A stretch of DNA of 44,690 nt from Sphingomonas paucimobilis NBRC 13935 (GCF_000739895.2 NZ_BBJS01000054.1:1-44690), one strand, 5' to 3'. Positions 27,758 through 35,924 are shown, counted from the stretch's first letter. Translations and numbers: made by a program. The notes: generated by a model from the letters alone, not told the origin.

Positions 27758-29203
27758 TCAATAGGTGAATTGCAGCTGGGTGCGGATCAGGTCGCCGGTC
27801 GCACGGCCCGTCCGCCGCGAATCCGCCTCGCGCCGCTCCATGCGGGCATAAGCCAAAGTCAGCTCCAGCGCCTCGACCAGTTGCAGCTCGACGCCGGCTT
27901 CCCATTCGTCGGTTTCCAATCGCGGTGCATCGGCATTGGCCTTCCACCCGCCGCGATAGCGTTGCCAGCGGACATAGGGGATGGCGCGCCCAACCGGGGT
28001 GGGGCCCAGATTGCCCATCAACTGGACATAGCCACCGCCCAAGGGCGACGAACGCACCGCGCGCAGATCGCCATCATATTGCGGGCCGTAACCGGTCGTC
28101 CATTCGGTCTGGATACCGAAAGGCTGCGGATAGAGGATGGCGTGGAAGCCCACCCGGTCGTCGCGATAATTTTGCGGACTGAGCCCCCCGCTGCGCAATT
28201 CGGGGCGGAAGCGGTTGAACAGGGCCGAACCGCCGACCTCCAGCACCTGCCCCTTGAACAACGGGCCCAGTCCATCGAGTTCGATCGGCCAGGTCGCCAT
28301 CGCCACCTTCATCATCGTGGCGTTGCGCTCGGTCCGGTTGGTCCCCTGCCCGTTATATAGCGCCAGTCCGAAGGCACCGTAATTTCCGAACAGCTTCTGC
28401 TTGGCCTTGGTCAGCCGGTCCCAGATCGCCTGCACATGATCGGGCGTGTAATATAGGTTGATGCCGACATCGCGCTCGCCCGGCACGCCGCTATTGATCG
28501 CGTCCGATCGGTCGAGTGGCAGGCGGTTGGACGAGCTTTGCAGATTCTCCCAGCCGAACGGCACCTTGGACTGACCGAAGCGCAGGCGCAGACGGCGTTC
28601 GGGGTCGAGGAACCAGTCGACATAGACGTCGCGCAACTGACCAAAATTCTCGCGCCGCTCGGTGCTCGACTGGTTGTTCACCGCCGCGCCGAAGTCGTGC
28701 TGAAAATAGAGTTGCAGCCGGTCGGTAATGTCCCCCTGCAACACCAGCCGGACACGACGCAGCAGGAAGCCGCCATCGTCGTTGATCGAGCTGTCATGCA
28801 CCGAGCGCAGCCGCGATCCGGTATCGGACAGAGGCTCCTGATCGTCCAATATGGCGTTGTAGCGAAGCTGCGTATAGCCGCGCAGCCGCAGCCGCTCATA
28901 CCATGGCGCGCGGGCGGAGGGCGGCTTGGCGGCGGCGATACGCGGCGCCGGTTCGCTGGGGACCGGCGCGGATGCCGCCATTTGCGGTGCAGGCGGGGCA
29001 ACCGGCGCAGCTTGTGCGGGTGGAGGCGCCGCAGCGGTCGCCGTCCCGTTTTGCGCCTCGGTCAGTGCCTTGATCTGGGCCTTCAGCTCATCGATCTGGC
29101 GCTGCAACTCCTGCACGGTCTGCGCAGCGGCCGGTACCGGGCAGGATGCCAGCAGCATGGCGACGGCGACCCGATAATGGGCCCGATGGGGTCTCGACAT
29201 CAT
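27758..29203 (-). CDS. OprP/OprO-type outer-membrane porin
   Basis: This 481-aa porin has a signal peptide (YRVAVAMLLASCPVPAAAQ). A short coiled coil with heptad Leu/Ile (VQELQRQIDELKAQIKAL) and an Ala/Pro-rich linker follow. The barrel starts at LRLRGYTQLRYNA, contains DNLQSS-like ENLQSSSNRL, and closes at LIRTQLQFTY with a terminal aromatic. The coiled coil and linker suggest periplasmic trimer packing, as in OprP homologues. Substrate could be phosphate, pyrophosphate or another anion, and cannot be decided by eye. Start at 29203 (ATG ATG). Confidence 0.85.
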   Translation of the reverse strand: MMSRPHRAHYRVAVAMLLASCPVPAAAQTVQELQRQIDELKAQIKALTEAQNGTATAAAPPPAQAAPVAPPAPQMAASAPVPSEPAPRIAAAKPPSARAPWYERLRLRGYTQLRYNAILDDQEPLSDTGSRLRSVHDSSINDDGGFLLRRVRLVLQGDITDRLQLYFQHDFGAAVNNQSSTERRENFGQLRDVYVDWFLDPERRLRLRFGQSKVPFGWENLQSSSNRLPLDRSDAINSGVPGERDVGINLYYTPDHVQAIWDRLTKAKQKLFGNYGAFGLALYNGQGTNRTERNATMMKVAMATWPIELDGLGPLFKGQVLEVGGSALFNRFRPELRSGGLSPQNYRDDRVGFHAILYPQPFGIQTEWTTGYGPQYDGDLRAVRSSPLGGGYVQLMGNLGPTPVGRAIPYVRWQRYRGGWKANADAPRLETDEWEAGVELQLVEALELTLAYARMERREADSRRTGRATGDLIRTQLQFTY

Positions 29204-29309
29204 TACCGTGCTGGTTCCGCCCTGTTTGCGGCGACTTAGGCCAGCACCCGCCCGCTTCGCAACAGATTGATGACAATCCGGTGATAAATTGATGACAGCG
29301 CCGACGCGC

Positions 29310-29663
29310 TCAGCGCGTCCGCTCGATCTCGCACCCCACCCGCGCATCGGGGTAGATGCCGGTCTTCATCGATCGCACCTTGACCGCGACCACACGCGCA
29401 TCGGCCAGGCATAACGCCGCCACCGCCTCGCACAGGCTTTCCTGCAAGGCGAAGCCGGGACCCTGCGCCATCGCGACGATGGCGTCCCGCAGGAAGTCGT
29501 AATCGAGCACGTCTTCGATCCGGTCGGCGCTGGGCGCGGCGGGATAGGTGATGGTCATCGCCACCGACAGGGTCACCGGCTGCGGCTCGGCCTCATGCGG
29601 ATGGATACCCAGCCGCATCGCAACCCGCAGTTCGTCGAGCAGGATGGTATAGGTCGCGCTCAT
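29310..29663 (-). CDS. folB: Dihydroneopterin aldolase
   Basis: FolB (117 aa) converts dihydroneopterin to hydroxymethyl-dihydropterin and glycolaldehyde in folate synthesis. The family pattern is seen in LDELRVAMRLGIHPHEAEPQPV, DYDFLRDAI, FALQESLCEAVAALCL and VRSMKTGIYPDARVGCEI. The ATG at 29663 overlaps the stop of the upstream SDR gene by 4 nt, which fixes the start. A small palindrome GACGCGC/GCGCGTC (29303-29319) surrounds its stop codon and may help end the transcript. It is the last of three chained genes (folE, SDR, folB). Confidence 0.9.
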   Translation of the reverse strand: MSATYTILLDELRVAMRLGIHPHEAEPQPVTLSVAMTITYPAAPSADRIEDVLDYDFLRDAIVAMAQGPGFALQESLCEAVAALCLADARVVAVKVRSMKTGIYPDARVGCEIERTR

Positions 29664-30406
29664 CCCCGCCCCTCGAACATCACATCGCCATCGCGGCGGC
29701 AGAAACGCTGGCCGCAATCGACGTAGAGCGTCTGGCCGCAAATCCCGCGCGCGGTGAGTAGGAAGGATACGGCCTCCGCCACCGCTTCCGCACCGATCGG
29801 GCGGCCGAGCAGGTTCTTGACCGAGGCGGCGGCAAACTCCTCATCGCTCTGGTCACCGCTTTGCAGCGTCAGGCCGGGCGCGACCGCATTGACCGCGATG
29901 CGCGGCGCGAAGGCCTGCGCCAGCATCGTATTCGCCCCCGCCAGCGCGAATTTGGCGCAGCTATAGGCGAAGAAATCGGGATTGGGATTGGCGAGTTTCT
30001 GATCGAGGATATCGACCACTGCACCGTCCGTTACATCGTCCTGCCGCGCGAGTGCGGAGGCGAGCAAGGCGGGCGCGGCGGCGTTGATCGCGTAAAGCCT
30101 GGCCATCAGCGCCGCATCGACCTGCGGCGGCCGGTCGAAGAGAAACGCCGAGGCGCTGTTGACCAGGCCGTCGATCGGGCCGCCCGCCGCTTCGCGCGCA
30201 CGGACGAACAGCGCGTCGATGCCGTCCAAGTCCGCCAGATCGCCCTGTACCGTCACCGCGTCTAGCTCCGCCGCCAGCGCCTGCGCGTCCCGTGCCGAAC
30301 CGTTATAATGCACCACCAGCCGGTGCCCGTCCGCCGCCAGCCGACGTGCGATCGCCGCCCCCAGCCTCTTGGCCGCGCCGGTCACCAGCACGGTGCGGAT
30401 CGTCAT
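29660..30406 (-). CDS. FolM-like pteridine reductase (SDR family)
   Basis: This 248-aa short-chain dehydrogenase has the NADP-binding motif TGAAKRLGAAIA at the N-terminus; the Lys-Arg in place of the usual SGIG is typical of FolM and PTR1 pteridine reductases. The catalytic Tyr/Lys are in YSCAKFAL, with DILDQKLANPN before them (Asp instead of Ser, as in FolM). Its position between folE and folB, with 4-nt overlaps on both sides, supports reduction of dihydromonapterin or dihydrobiopterin. It could instead supply dihydrofolate reductase activity. Confidence 0.85.
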   Translation of the reverse strand: MTIRTVLVTGAAKRLGAAIARRLAADGHRLVVHYNGSARDAQALAAELDAVTVQGDLADLDGIDALFVRAREAAGGPIDGLVNSASAFLFDRPPQVDAALMARLYAINAAAPALLASALARQDDVTDGAVVDILDQKLANPNPDFFAYSCAKFALAGANTMLAQAFAPRIAVNAVAPGLTLQSGDQSDEEFAAASVKNLLGRPIGAEAVAEAVSFLLTARGICGQTLYVDCGQRFCRRDGDVMFEGRG

Positions 30407-31029
30407 CCGCCCAGGCCCATCAGCGACAGGACTTCCTTGCGGCTACGATCATCGTCACGGAACACGCCCATCATCCGGCTGGTCACCATTGCGACACCGG
30501 GCGTCCGCACCCCGCGCGCGGTCATGCAGGCATGGGTCGCCTCGATCACCACCGCGACACCCAGGGGCTTCAGATTTTCCCAGATACAGTCGGCGACTTC
30601 CGCCGTCAGCCGCTCCTGCACCTGCAAGCGCCGCGCGAAACCGTGCAGTACCCGCGCCAGCTTCGAGATGCCGACGACATGGTTGCGCGGCAGATAGGCG
30701 ATATGTGCCCGCCCGATGATCGGCGCCATGTGATGCTCGCAATGCGACTGGAAGGGGATGTCCTTCAGCAGCACGATCTCATCATAGCCGCCGACCTCCT
30801 CGAACACGCGCGACAAGTGGACAGCGGGATCGTCGCCATAGCCCGCGCAATATTCGCGCCACGCCCGCGCCACCCGCTTGGGGGTATCGATCAGCCCCTC
30901 GCGCGTCGGATCGTCGCCCGCCCAGGCGATAAGCGTGCGGATGGCCTGGGCCACATGATCGGGCACGGCGATCTTGCCGTCCTCGCCGATCAGGTCGCCA
31001 TCCTCCGGGTCGCCAGGGGCGCAGCTCAT
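30403..31029 (-). CDS. folE: GTP cyclohydrolase I
   Basis: FolE (208 aa, type IA) opens the GTP ring to make dihydroneopterin triphosphate, the first step to folate. Active-site and zinc motifs are intact: PTREGLIDTPKRVA, FQSHCEHHMAPIIG (Cys97 and His), GISKLARV, QVQERLTAEVADC and CMTARGV. It ends overlapping the FolM-like gene by 4 nt. The upstream 204 nt carry an inverted repeat and separate it from the frmB gene, so this may be a distinct transcript from the formaldehyde operon. Confidence 0.96.
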   Translation of the reverse strand: MSCAPGDPEDGDLIGEDGKIAVPDHVAQAIRTLIAWAGDDPTREGLIDTPKRVARAWREYCAGYGDDPAVHLSRVFEEVGGYDEIVLLKDIPFQSHCEHHMAPIIGRAHIAYLPRNHVVGISKLARVLHGFARRLQVQERLTAEVADCIWENLKPLGVAVVIEATHACMTARGVRTPGVAMVTSRMMGVFRDDDRSRKEVLSLMGLGG

Positions 31030-31115
31030 ATTCTGTCCTTCATATCAAAGTCGATGCGATAGCGGATCGATTGGCGGGGCGCAAAATTCCCTGCTCATCC
31101 CCGCGATCCCCACGC

Positions 31116-31202
31116 CCGTTCAGCCTGAACGAAGTCGAAGGCCAAGGGAATCCGACCAGGTTCAGCCGATACAGTGTGGCCTTCAACGCTCAGGCTGAAC
31201 GG
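31116..31202. repeat. Inverted repeat with CCGTTCAGCCTGA arms
   Basis: CCGTTCAGCCTGA (31116-31128) pairs with TCAGGCTGAACGG (31190-31202), and GAAGGCCA (31137-31144) pairs with TGGCCTTC (31177-31184), forming a nested long stem. This GTTCAGCCTGAACGAAGTCGAAG-type element is familiar as a dispersed intergenic repeat in sphingomonads. It sits between frmB and folE and may separate their transcripts. Confidence 0.7.
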
Positions 31203-31233
31203 AGGGACGGATGCGTGGCGCAGCGGGCAGGAA

Positions 31234-32076
31234 TTACCCGCGCAATCGCTCCGCCGCCCAGGCGACATGGTCGGCCATGAAGGTCGAGATGAAGTTGTAG
31301 CTGTGATCGTATCCCGGCTGCATCCGCAGGGTTAGCGCGATCCCCGCCTTCTCGCACGCCTCCGCCAACAGTTCCGGCCGCAATTGCTCGGCCAGGAACT
31401 GGTCAGCATCGCCCTGATCGACCAGCAGGTCCGGCACTCGCGCGCCGTCCTCGATCAGCGCGACCGCATCCGCTTGCCGCCACGTTGCACGATCTGACCC
31501 CAGATAACCGCCCAGCGCCTTCTCGCCCCACGGCACCTGGGACGGCGCGACGATCGGGGCGAAGGCCGACACGCTGCGGAAGCGGTCCGGGTTACGCAAA
31601 CCAATGGTCAGCGCGCCGTGGCCACCCATCGAGTGGCCGATGATGGCTTGCGCATCCATGTCCGCAACAGGGAAATGCTCGGCGATCAGCGCGGGCAGTT
31701 CCTGCTCGATATAGGTCCGCATCCGGAAATGCTTCGCCCAGGGCTCCTGCGTGGCGTCGACATAGAAGCCGGCGCCCTGCCCCATGTCATAGGCCTCGTC
31801 ATTCGCCACGCCTTCTCCGCGCGGCGAGGTGTCGGGCGCGATGAAGATCACCCGGTGCTCGGCACATGGTCCCCTAAACTCGCCCTTGTCGGTGACATTG
31901 GCATGGGTGCAGGTCAGCCCCGACAGATACCAGAGGACGGGCAGCGTCTCGCCCGCCTCATGCTTGGGCACGAAGACCGAGAAGGTCATCCGCGTTCCCG
32001 TCACCGCGCTGTCATGCGCATAGACGCCCTGCACGCCGCCATGCGCCTTGGAGGTCGAAATCGTCTCGATCGTCAT
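31234..32076 (-). CDS. frmB: S-formylglutathione hydrolase
   Basis: FrmB/FghA (280 aa) hydrolyses S-formylglutathione to formate and glutathione, the second step of glutathione-dependent formaldehyde oxidation. The esterase-D family motif LSGLTC is at 51-56 and the nucleophile Ser149 in GHSMGGHGA; the late His is in QPGYDHSYNFISTFM. The ATG at 32076 overlaps the purU stop by 4 nt. It is the last gene of the frmA-VOC-VOC-purU-frmB run, which starts with its pathway partner frmA. Confidence 0.95.
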   Translation of the reverse strand: MTIETISTSKAHGGVQGVYAHDSAVTGTRMTFSVFVPKHEAGETLPVLWYLSGLTCTHANVTDKGEFRGPCAEHRVIFIAPDTSPRGEGVANDEAYDMGQGAGFYVDATQEPWAKHFRMRTYIEQELPALIAEHFPVADMDAQAIIGHSMGGHGALTIGLRNPDRFRSVSAFAPIVAPSQVPWGEKALGGYLGSDRATWRQADAVALIEDGARVPDLLVDQGDADQFLAEQLRPELLAEACEKAGIALTLRMQPGYDHSYNFISTFMADHVAWAAERLRG

Positions 32077-32936
32077 CGGAACACCACCGTCCGGTTGTCA
32101 TTGAGGAAAACCCGCCGCTCGCCCACCCAAGCGACCGCGCGGGCCAGCACCTGCGCCTCGATATCGCGGCCGATGCGGATCAGATCGTCGATGCTGGCGC
32201 GGTGATCGACCCGCTCGACCGCCTGTTCGATGATCGGCCCTTCGTCGAGGTCGGCGGTCACGAAATGCGCGGTTGCACCGATCAGCTTCACCCCCCGCGC
32301 ATGGGCGCGGTGATAGGGCTGCGCGCCCTTGAAGCCGGGCAGGAAGCTGTGATGGATATTGATGCACCGCCCCGGCAAGGCCGCGACCAGCCGTTCGCCC
32401 AGCACCTGCATATAGCGGGCAAGGACCAGATAATCGGCGCGGGTCTCGTCCATCAGGGCGAGCATCGCCGTTTCCTGCTCCGCGCGATTGGCGTCGCCGA
32501 CCGGCAGGTGATGCCAGGGCAGGCCATGCCATTCGACTAGCGGGCGCAAGCCGTCATGGTTGGACACGACCCCGACGATCTCGACCGGCAGCGTGTTGGT
32601 CCGCCAGCGATGGAGCAGGTCGTTGAGGCAATGCGAGCCCTTCGACACCGCGATCAGCATCCGGGGGCGCTCGGCCGCTGGCGCGACATGCCAGTCGAAG
32701 CCGAACCGCGCCGCCGGTTCGGTCAACGCCGCCCTCACCCCCTCGACCGAGGTGGGGAAGCGCGGCCCCTGACCGGTGAAGACGATGCGCAGGAAGAAGC
32801 GCCCCGTCTCCAGATCGGCATATTGCTGGCTGTCAAGGATGAACCCGTCGATCCCCGCCAGCGCGCCCGACACGGCCGCGACGATGCCGACCCGGTCCTG
32901 GCACGCCAGCGTCAGGATATAGTCGTGGCCGCTCAC
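32073..32936 (-). CDS. purU: Formyltetrahydrofolate deformylase
   Basis: PurU (287 aa) hydrolyses 10-formyl-THF to formate and THF. It has an N-terminal ACT domain (LTLACQDRVGIVAAVSGALA) and a formyltransferase-fold domain with SKGSHCLNDLL, the catalytic region NIHHSFLPGFKGAQPYHRA, and HFVTADLDEGPIIEQ. The start is GTG at 32936, fixed by a GTGA overlap with the preceding VOC gene. Placement inside a formaldehyde-detoxification operon is notable: FrmB and PurU both produce formate, and free THF can trap formaldehyde. Confidence 0.93.
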   Translation of the reverse strand: MSGHDYILTLACQDRVGIVAAVSGALAGIDGFILDSQQYADLETGRFFLRIVFTGQGPRFPTSVEGVRAALTEPAARFGFDWHVAPAAERPRMLIAVSKGSHCLNDLLHRWRTNTLPVEIVGVVSNHDGLRPLVEWHGLPWHHLPVGDANRAEQETAMLALMDETRADYLVLARYMQVLGERLVAALPGRCINIHHSFLPGFKGAQPYHRAHARGVKLIGATAHFVTADLDEGPIIEQAVERVDHRASIDDLIRIGRDIEAQVLARAVAWVGERRVFLNDNRTVVFR

Positions 32937-33322
32937 GCCTTCGCAGCGGGGCAGGCGATGCACAGCTTGTTGCCGTCCGGATCGCGCAGATAGCCGAGAT
33001 AGGCGTTGCCCAGCCCGGTCTGCCGCTCGCCCACCGGCCCCTCGATCGCCGTGCCGCCATTCGCGACGCCGGCTGCGTGGACCGCTTGGACCTGTGCGGG
33101 GTCCGCCGCACCCAGCCCGATCGTGCCGCCATTGGCATGGGTGGCGGGCTGACCATCGATCGGCCGGGTCACGATGAAGACCGCACCATTATGCAGGTAC
33201 ATGACACGCTCGACCTTCGGGTCCTGCATCCCCGGTTTGCCGCCCAGCGCGGTGAACAGCGCATCATAGAATGTCTTGGATCGCGCGATGTCGTTCGATC
33301 CGACCATGATATGCGTGTACAT
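32933..33322 (-). CDS. VOC (glyoxalase-fold) protein, second of a tandem pair
   Basis: This 129-aa protein has the paired beta-alpha-beta-beta-beta VOC fold: N-terminal THIMVGSNDIARSKTFYD with the first-strand His, FIVTRPIDGQPATHANGGT, and C-terminal YLGYLRDPDGNKLC. In the last motif Cys stands where glyoxalase I has its metal-binding Glu, so the chemistry is probably not classic lactoylglutathione lyase. It is clearly paralogous to the upstream gene. The start at 33322 overlaps that gene's stop by 4 nt, and its own stop overlaps purU. In this operon a glutathione-adduct substrate is plausible but unproven. Confidence 0.85.
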   Translation of the reverse strand: MYTHIMVGSNDIARSKTFYDALFTALGGKPGMQDPKVERVMYLHNGAVFIVTRPIDGQPATHANGGTIGLGAADPAQVQAVHAAGVANGGTAIEGPVGERQTGLGNAYLGYLRDPDGNKLCIACPAAKA

Positions 33323-33708
33323 CAGGCTGCCTCCACCAAGTGCCGCGCGCACAGCTTGTTGCCGGTCGGGTCGCGCAGATAGGCCAGATAGACCTTGCCC
33401 ACCGGCACGGTGCGGATGCCCGGCGGATCCTCGATCGCGGTTCCGCCATGCGCCAGTCCGGCGGCATACCAGGCGTCCGCCTGCTCGGGCGAGTCGACCG
33501 CAAAGCCCAGCGTCCCGCCATTGGCGAAGGTTGCCGGCTCACCATTGATCGGCTTGGACAGCAGGAACCGCGCGCCCTTGTGGCTGTAGATCAGCCGTCC
33601 CCAGGGATCGACCACCCCCTCGGGCGCGCCGAGCACGCCCAGAAGGGCGTCGTAGAAGCGCTTGGCCTCGGCGATGTCGTTCGCGCCGAGCATCACATGG
33701 CTGAACAT
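33322..33708 (-). CDS. VOC (glyoxalase-fold) protein, first of a tandem pair
   Basis: This 128-aa VOC protein matches its downstream neighbour along its whole length: SHVMLGANDIAEAKRFYDAL, KPINGEPATFANGGTLGF, GLAHGGTAIEDPPG and YLAYLRDPTGNKLC. It has the same terminal Cys in place of a metal-binding Glu. A tandem duplication is the simplest origin. The ATG at 33708 overlaps the frmA stop by 4 nt. A role next to frmA in handling glutathione adducts is inferred from context only. Confidence 0.85.
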   Translation of the reverse strand: MFSHVMLGANDIAEAKRFYDALLGVLGAPEGVVDPWGRLIYSHKGARFLLSKPINGEPATFANGGTLGFAVDSPEQADAWYAAGLAHGGTAIEDPPGIRTVPVGKVYLAYLRDPTGNKLCARHLVEAA

Positions 33709-34820
33709 CAGAACACCACCACGCTGCGGATGCTCTCGCCCGCATGCATCAAGTCGAAGCCCTTATTGATCTCCTCCAGCGTCAGCCGATGGGTGATCAT
33801 CGGATCGATCTCGATCTTGCCGTTCATGTACCAGTCGACGATCTTGGGCGTGTCGGTCCGCCCGCGCGCGCCGCCGAATGCCGTGCCGCGCCAGTTGCGC
33901 CCGGTCACGAGCTGGAACGGGCGGGTGCTGATCTCCCTGCCCGCCTCGGCTACGCCGATGATGATCGAGGTGCCCCAGCCGCGATGACATGCCTCCAGCG
34001 CGGTGCGCATCACCTCGGTATTGCCGGTCGCGTCGAAGCTATAGTCCGCACCGCCATCGGTCAGTTCCAGGATTTTCGCGATCGTCTCCTCGCGCGACAG
34101 GCCCTTGGAATTGAGGAAATGGGTCATGCCGAAGCGACGGCCCCATTCCTCGCGTGCGGGGTTGATGTCGACACCGATGATCCGGCCCGCGCCCGCGAGC
34201 TTGGCACCCTGGATAACGTTCAGGCCGATGCCGCCCAGACCGAAGACGACGATATTCTCGCCCGGCTGGACCTTGGCGGTGTTGACCACCGCGCCGACGC
34301 CCGTGGTCACGCCGCAGCCGATATAGCAGCTCGTGTCGAACGGCGCGTCCTCGCGGATCTTGGCGACCGCGATCTCGGGGAGAACGGTGAAGTTCGAGAA
34401 GGTCGAGCAGCCCATATAATGGAAGATCGGCTGGCCCTTATAGCTGAACCGGGTCGTGCCGTCGGGCATCAGGCCCTTGCCCTGGGTGGCGCGAATCGCG
34501 GTGCACAGGTTGGTCTTGCCCGACAGGCACGACTTACACTGGCGGCATTCGGGGGTGTAGAGCGGAATGACATGGTCGCCGGGCTTCACGCTGGTCACGC
34601 CTGCGCCGACCTCGCGTACGATGCCCGCGCCTTCATGGCCGAGCACGCTGGGGAAGATACCCTCGCTGTCCAAGCCGTCCAGCGTATAGGCGTCGGTGTG
34701 GCAGATGCCGGTCGCCATGATCTCGACCAGGACCTCGCCGGCCTTCGGGCCTTCCAGATCAAGTTCGACGATTTCGAGCGGCTTCTTCGCTTCAAAAGCG
34801 ACGGCGGCGCGGGTCTTCAT
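33708..34820 (-). CDS. frmA: S-(hydroxymethyl)glutathione dehydrogenase / class III alcohol dehydrogenase
   Basis: FrmA/AdhC (370 aa) oxidises S-hydroxymethylglutathione, formed from formaldehyde and glutathione, to S-formylglutathione with NAD. Catalytic zinc ligands lie in GICHTD (Cys40) and GHEGAG. Four structural-zinc Cys are in [15 protein letters not shown], and the NAD fold in [14 protein letters not shown]. The ATG at 34820 is preceded by AGGAGACAGGAACCC, a good ribosome site, although the frame stays open upstream. It is the first gene of the five-gene run. No frmR-like repressor gene is adjacent. Confidence 0.96.
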   Translation of the reverse strand: MKTRAAVAFEAKKPLEIVELDLEGPKAGEVLVEIMATGICHTDAYTLDGLDSEGIFPSVLGHEGAGIVREVGAGVTSVKPGDHVIPLYTPECRQCKSCLSGKTNLCTAIRATQGKGLMPDGTTRFSYKGQPIFHYMGCSTFSNFTVLPEIAVAKIREDAPFDTSCYIGCGVTTGVGAVVNTAKVQPGENIVVFGLGGIGLNVIQGAKLAGAGRIIGVDINPAREEWGRRFGMTHFLNSKGLSREETIAKILELTDGGADYSFDATGNTEVMRTALEACHRGWGTSIIIGVAEAGREISTRPFQLVTGRNWRGTAFGGARGRTDTPKIVDWYMNGKIEIDPMITHRLTLEEINKGFDLMHAGESIRSVVVF

Positions 34821-34926
34821 GGGTTCCTGTCTCCTTGGATGGCGCTCTGATGCCTCGAGGCGCGCGATGGTGCAACCAACGAAAGCCCCGAGGGATTGAT
34901 GCGGATCACAAGCCGGGAGAGCATGG

Positions 34927-35130
34927 ATGACCGAGTTTAAAAAGAACGATCGCGTCACCTGGAACAGCCATGGCGGCACCGCCGAGGGCAAGGTCGTCAA
35001 GAAGCAGACCAGCGATACGACCATCAAGGGTCATACCGTCCGCGCATCCAAGGATGAGCCGCAATACATTGTAGAGAGTGACAACGGCGGAAAGGCGGCG
35101 CACAAGGCGGACGCGCTGAAGAAAGCGTGA
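34927..35130 (+). CDS. DUF2945 (HVA1-like Tudor) small protein
   Basis: This 67-aa basic protein is a full DUF2945 domain: [39 protein letters not shown] and terminal KADALKKA. The fold is Tudor/SH3-like; the bacterial function is not established. GGGAG lies upstream of the ATG at 34927. It is divergent from frmA, with a 106-nt shared control region, and lies 56 nt before a SWIB-domain gene. Both are small, basic, probably nucleic-acid- or protein-binding proteins and may be cotranscribed. Confidence 0.85.
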   Translation: MTEFKKNDRVTWNSHGGTAEGKVVKKQTSDTTIKGHTVRASKDEPQYIVESDNGGKAAHKADALKKA

Positions 35131-35186
35131 TTCACGCGCGTCCCGCCAAAGGGCCGGGATGCTGAAGGATTATAGGAAGGAACATC

Positions 35187-35447
35187 ATGGCCACCGCAAC
35201 CACGGGCACCGGCATCCACGCCCCGGTCCAGCCGTCCGAGGAACTGGGCGCGATCGTCGGCAACGAGAAGCTGCCGCGCAGCCAGGTCATCAGCAAGGTG
35301 TGGGACTATATCAAGGCCAACAACCTGCAGAACCCCGAGAACAAGCGGGAGATCCTGGCCGACGACAAGCTGAAGAAGGTGTTCGGCAAGGACAAGTGCA
35401 CGATGTTCGAGATGAACAAGTTCATCTCGGCGCACCTGAAGAAGTAA
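35187..35447 (+). CDS. Stand-alone SWIB/MDM2-domain protein
   Basis: This 86-aa protein is almost entirely a SWIB domain: LPRSQVISKVWDYIKANNLQ, ENKREILADDKLKKVFGKD and FEMNKFISAHLKK. SWIB domains in eukaryotes belong to SWI/SNF complexes; in chlamydiae they associate with topoisomerase. The role of free bacterial SWIB proteins is unclear. AGGAAGG precedes the ATG. A perfect 12-bp hairpin follows its stop. Confidence 0.9.
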   Translation: MATATTGTGIHAPVQPSEELGAIVGNEKLPRSQVISKVWDYIKANNLQNPENKREILADDKLKKVFGKDKCTMFEMNKFISAHLKK

Positions 35448-35454
35448 GCCTTCA

Positions 35455-35482
35455 CGCGTCCCGGTGTCCGCACCGGGACGCG
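35455..35482. terminator. Hairpin terminator after the SWIB gene
   Basis: CGCGTCCCGGTG (35455-35466) pairs perfectly with CACCGGGACGCG (35471-35482) over a TCCG loop. It lies 8 nt after the SWIB stop and 17 nt from the stop of the convergent lipoprotein gene. No clear T-run follows on either strand, so it may work with Rho or as a 3' stabiliser. Confidence 0.65.
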
Positions 35483-35498
35483 CTTCCCCGCCCGCGCG

Positions 35499-35924
35499 CT
35501 ATCGCAGGTCGAGGACCAGCGGTTTGCGCGCGGCGGGTGTCGGCGACGGACGCGGCCTAGGAGATGCCGGCGCCTTGCCCACACCTCCGGACGGACCCGG
35601 TAATGGCGTGGCCGATGCGGACGGTGTCGGATCCGCCCCCAATCTTGCCGCCTCGATCTGGTTGAGCCGCTGCTCCACCAGTTGCGCATCCAGCAATTTG
35701 CGATCACCCTGCATCGCCGCGACCTGCGCCTCCAGGGTGGCCACGCGCTGCTCCAGCATTTTCACCCGAACCTGATCTTCGGTCTGCGCGACCATCTCGC
35801 GCGCCGCTTTTTCCTGCCGCGCCCGTTCCTGCTGATCGGCCGCCGTAACGCGATCCTCAGGCGACGATCGCTGACACGCCGCCAGCGCACACAGGATCAG
35901 CAACGGGGCACAGGCATGACGCAT
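35499..35924 (-). CDS. Small lipoprotein with coiled coil and Pro-rich tail
   Basis: This 141-aa protein has a lipoprotein signal (LLILCALAAC, lipobox Cys at residue 17). A charged coiled-coil stretch follows (heptads in VKMLEQRVATLEAQVAAMQ), then a Pro/Ser/Ala tail. No enzymatic motif is visible. It resembles small envelope lipoproteins that may bridge membrane and peptidoglycan, but I do not recognise a family. Codon use and the clean lipobox support a real gene. The next 150 nt separate it from the divergent PAS chemoreceptor. Confidence 0.7.
   Translation of the reverse strand: MRHACAPLLILCALAACQRSSPEDRVTAADQQERARQEKAAREMVAQTEDQVRVKMLEQRVATLEAQVAAMQGDRKLLDAQLVEQRLNQIEAARLGADPTPSASATPLPGPSGGVGKAPASPRPRPSPTPAARKPLVLDLR

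Noticed and set aside
34821..35027. Upstream extension of frmA
   Set aside because: The family N-terminus starts at MKTRAAV with a good ribosome site; the extension crosses the promoter and the divergent DUF2945 gene.
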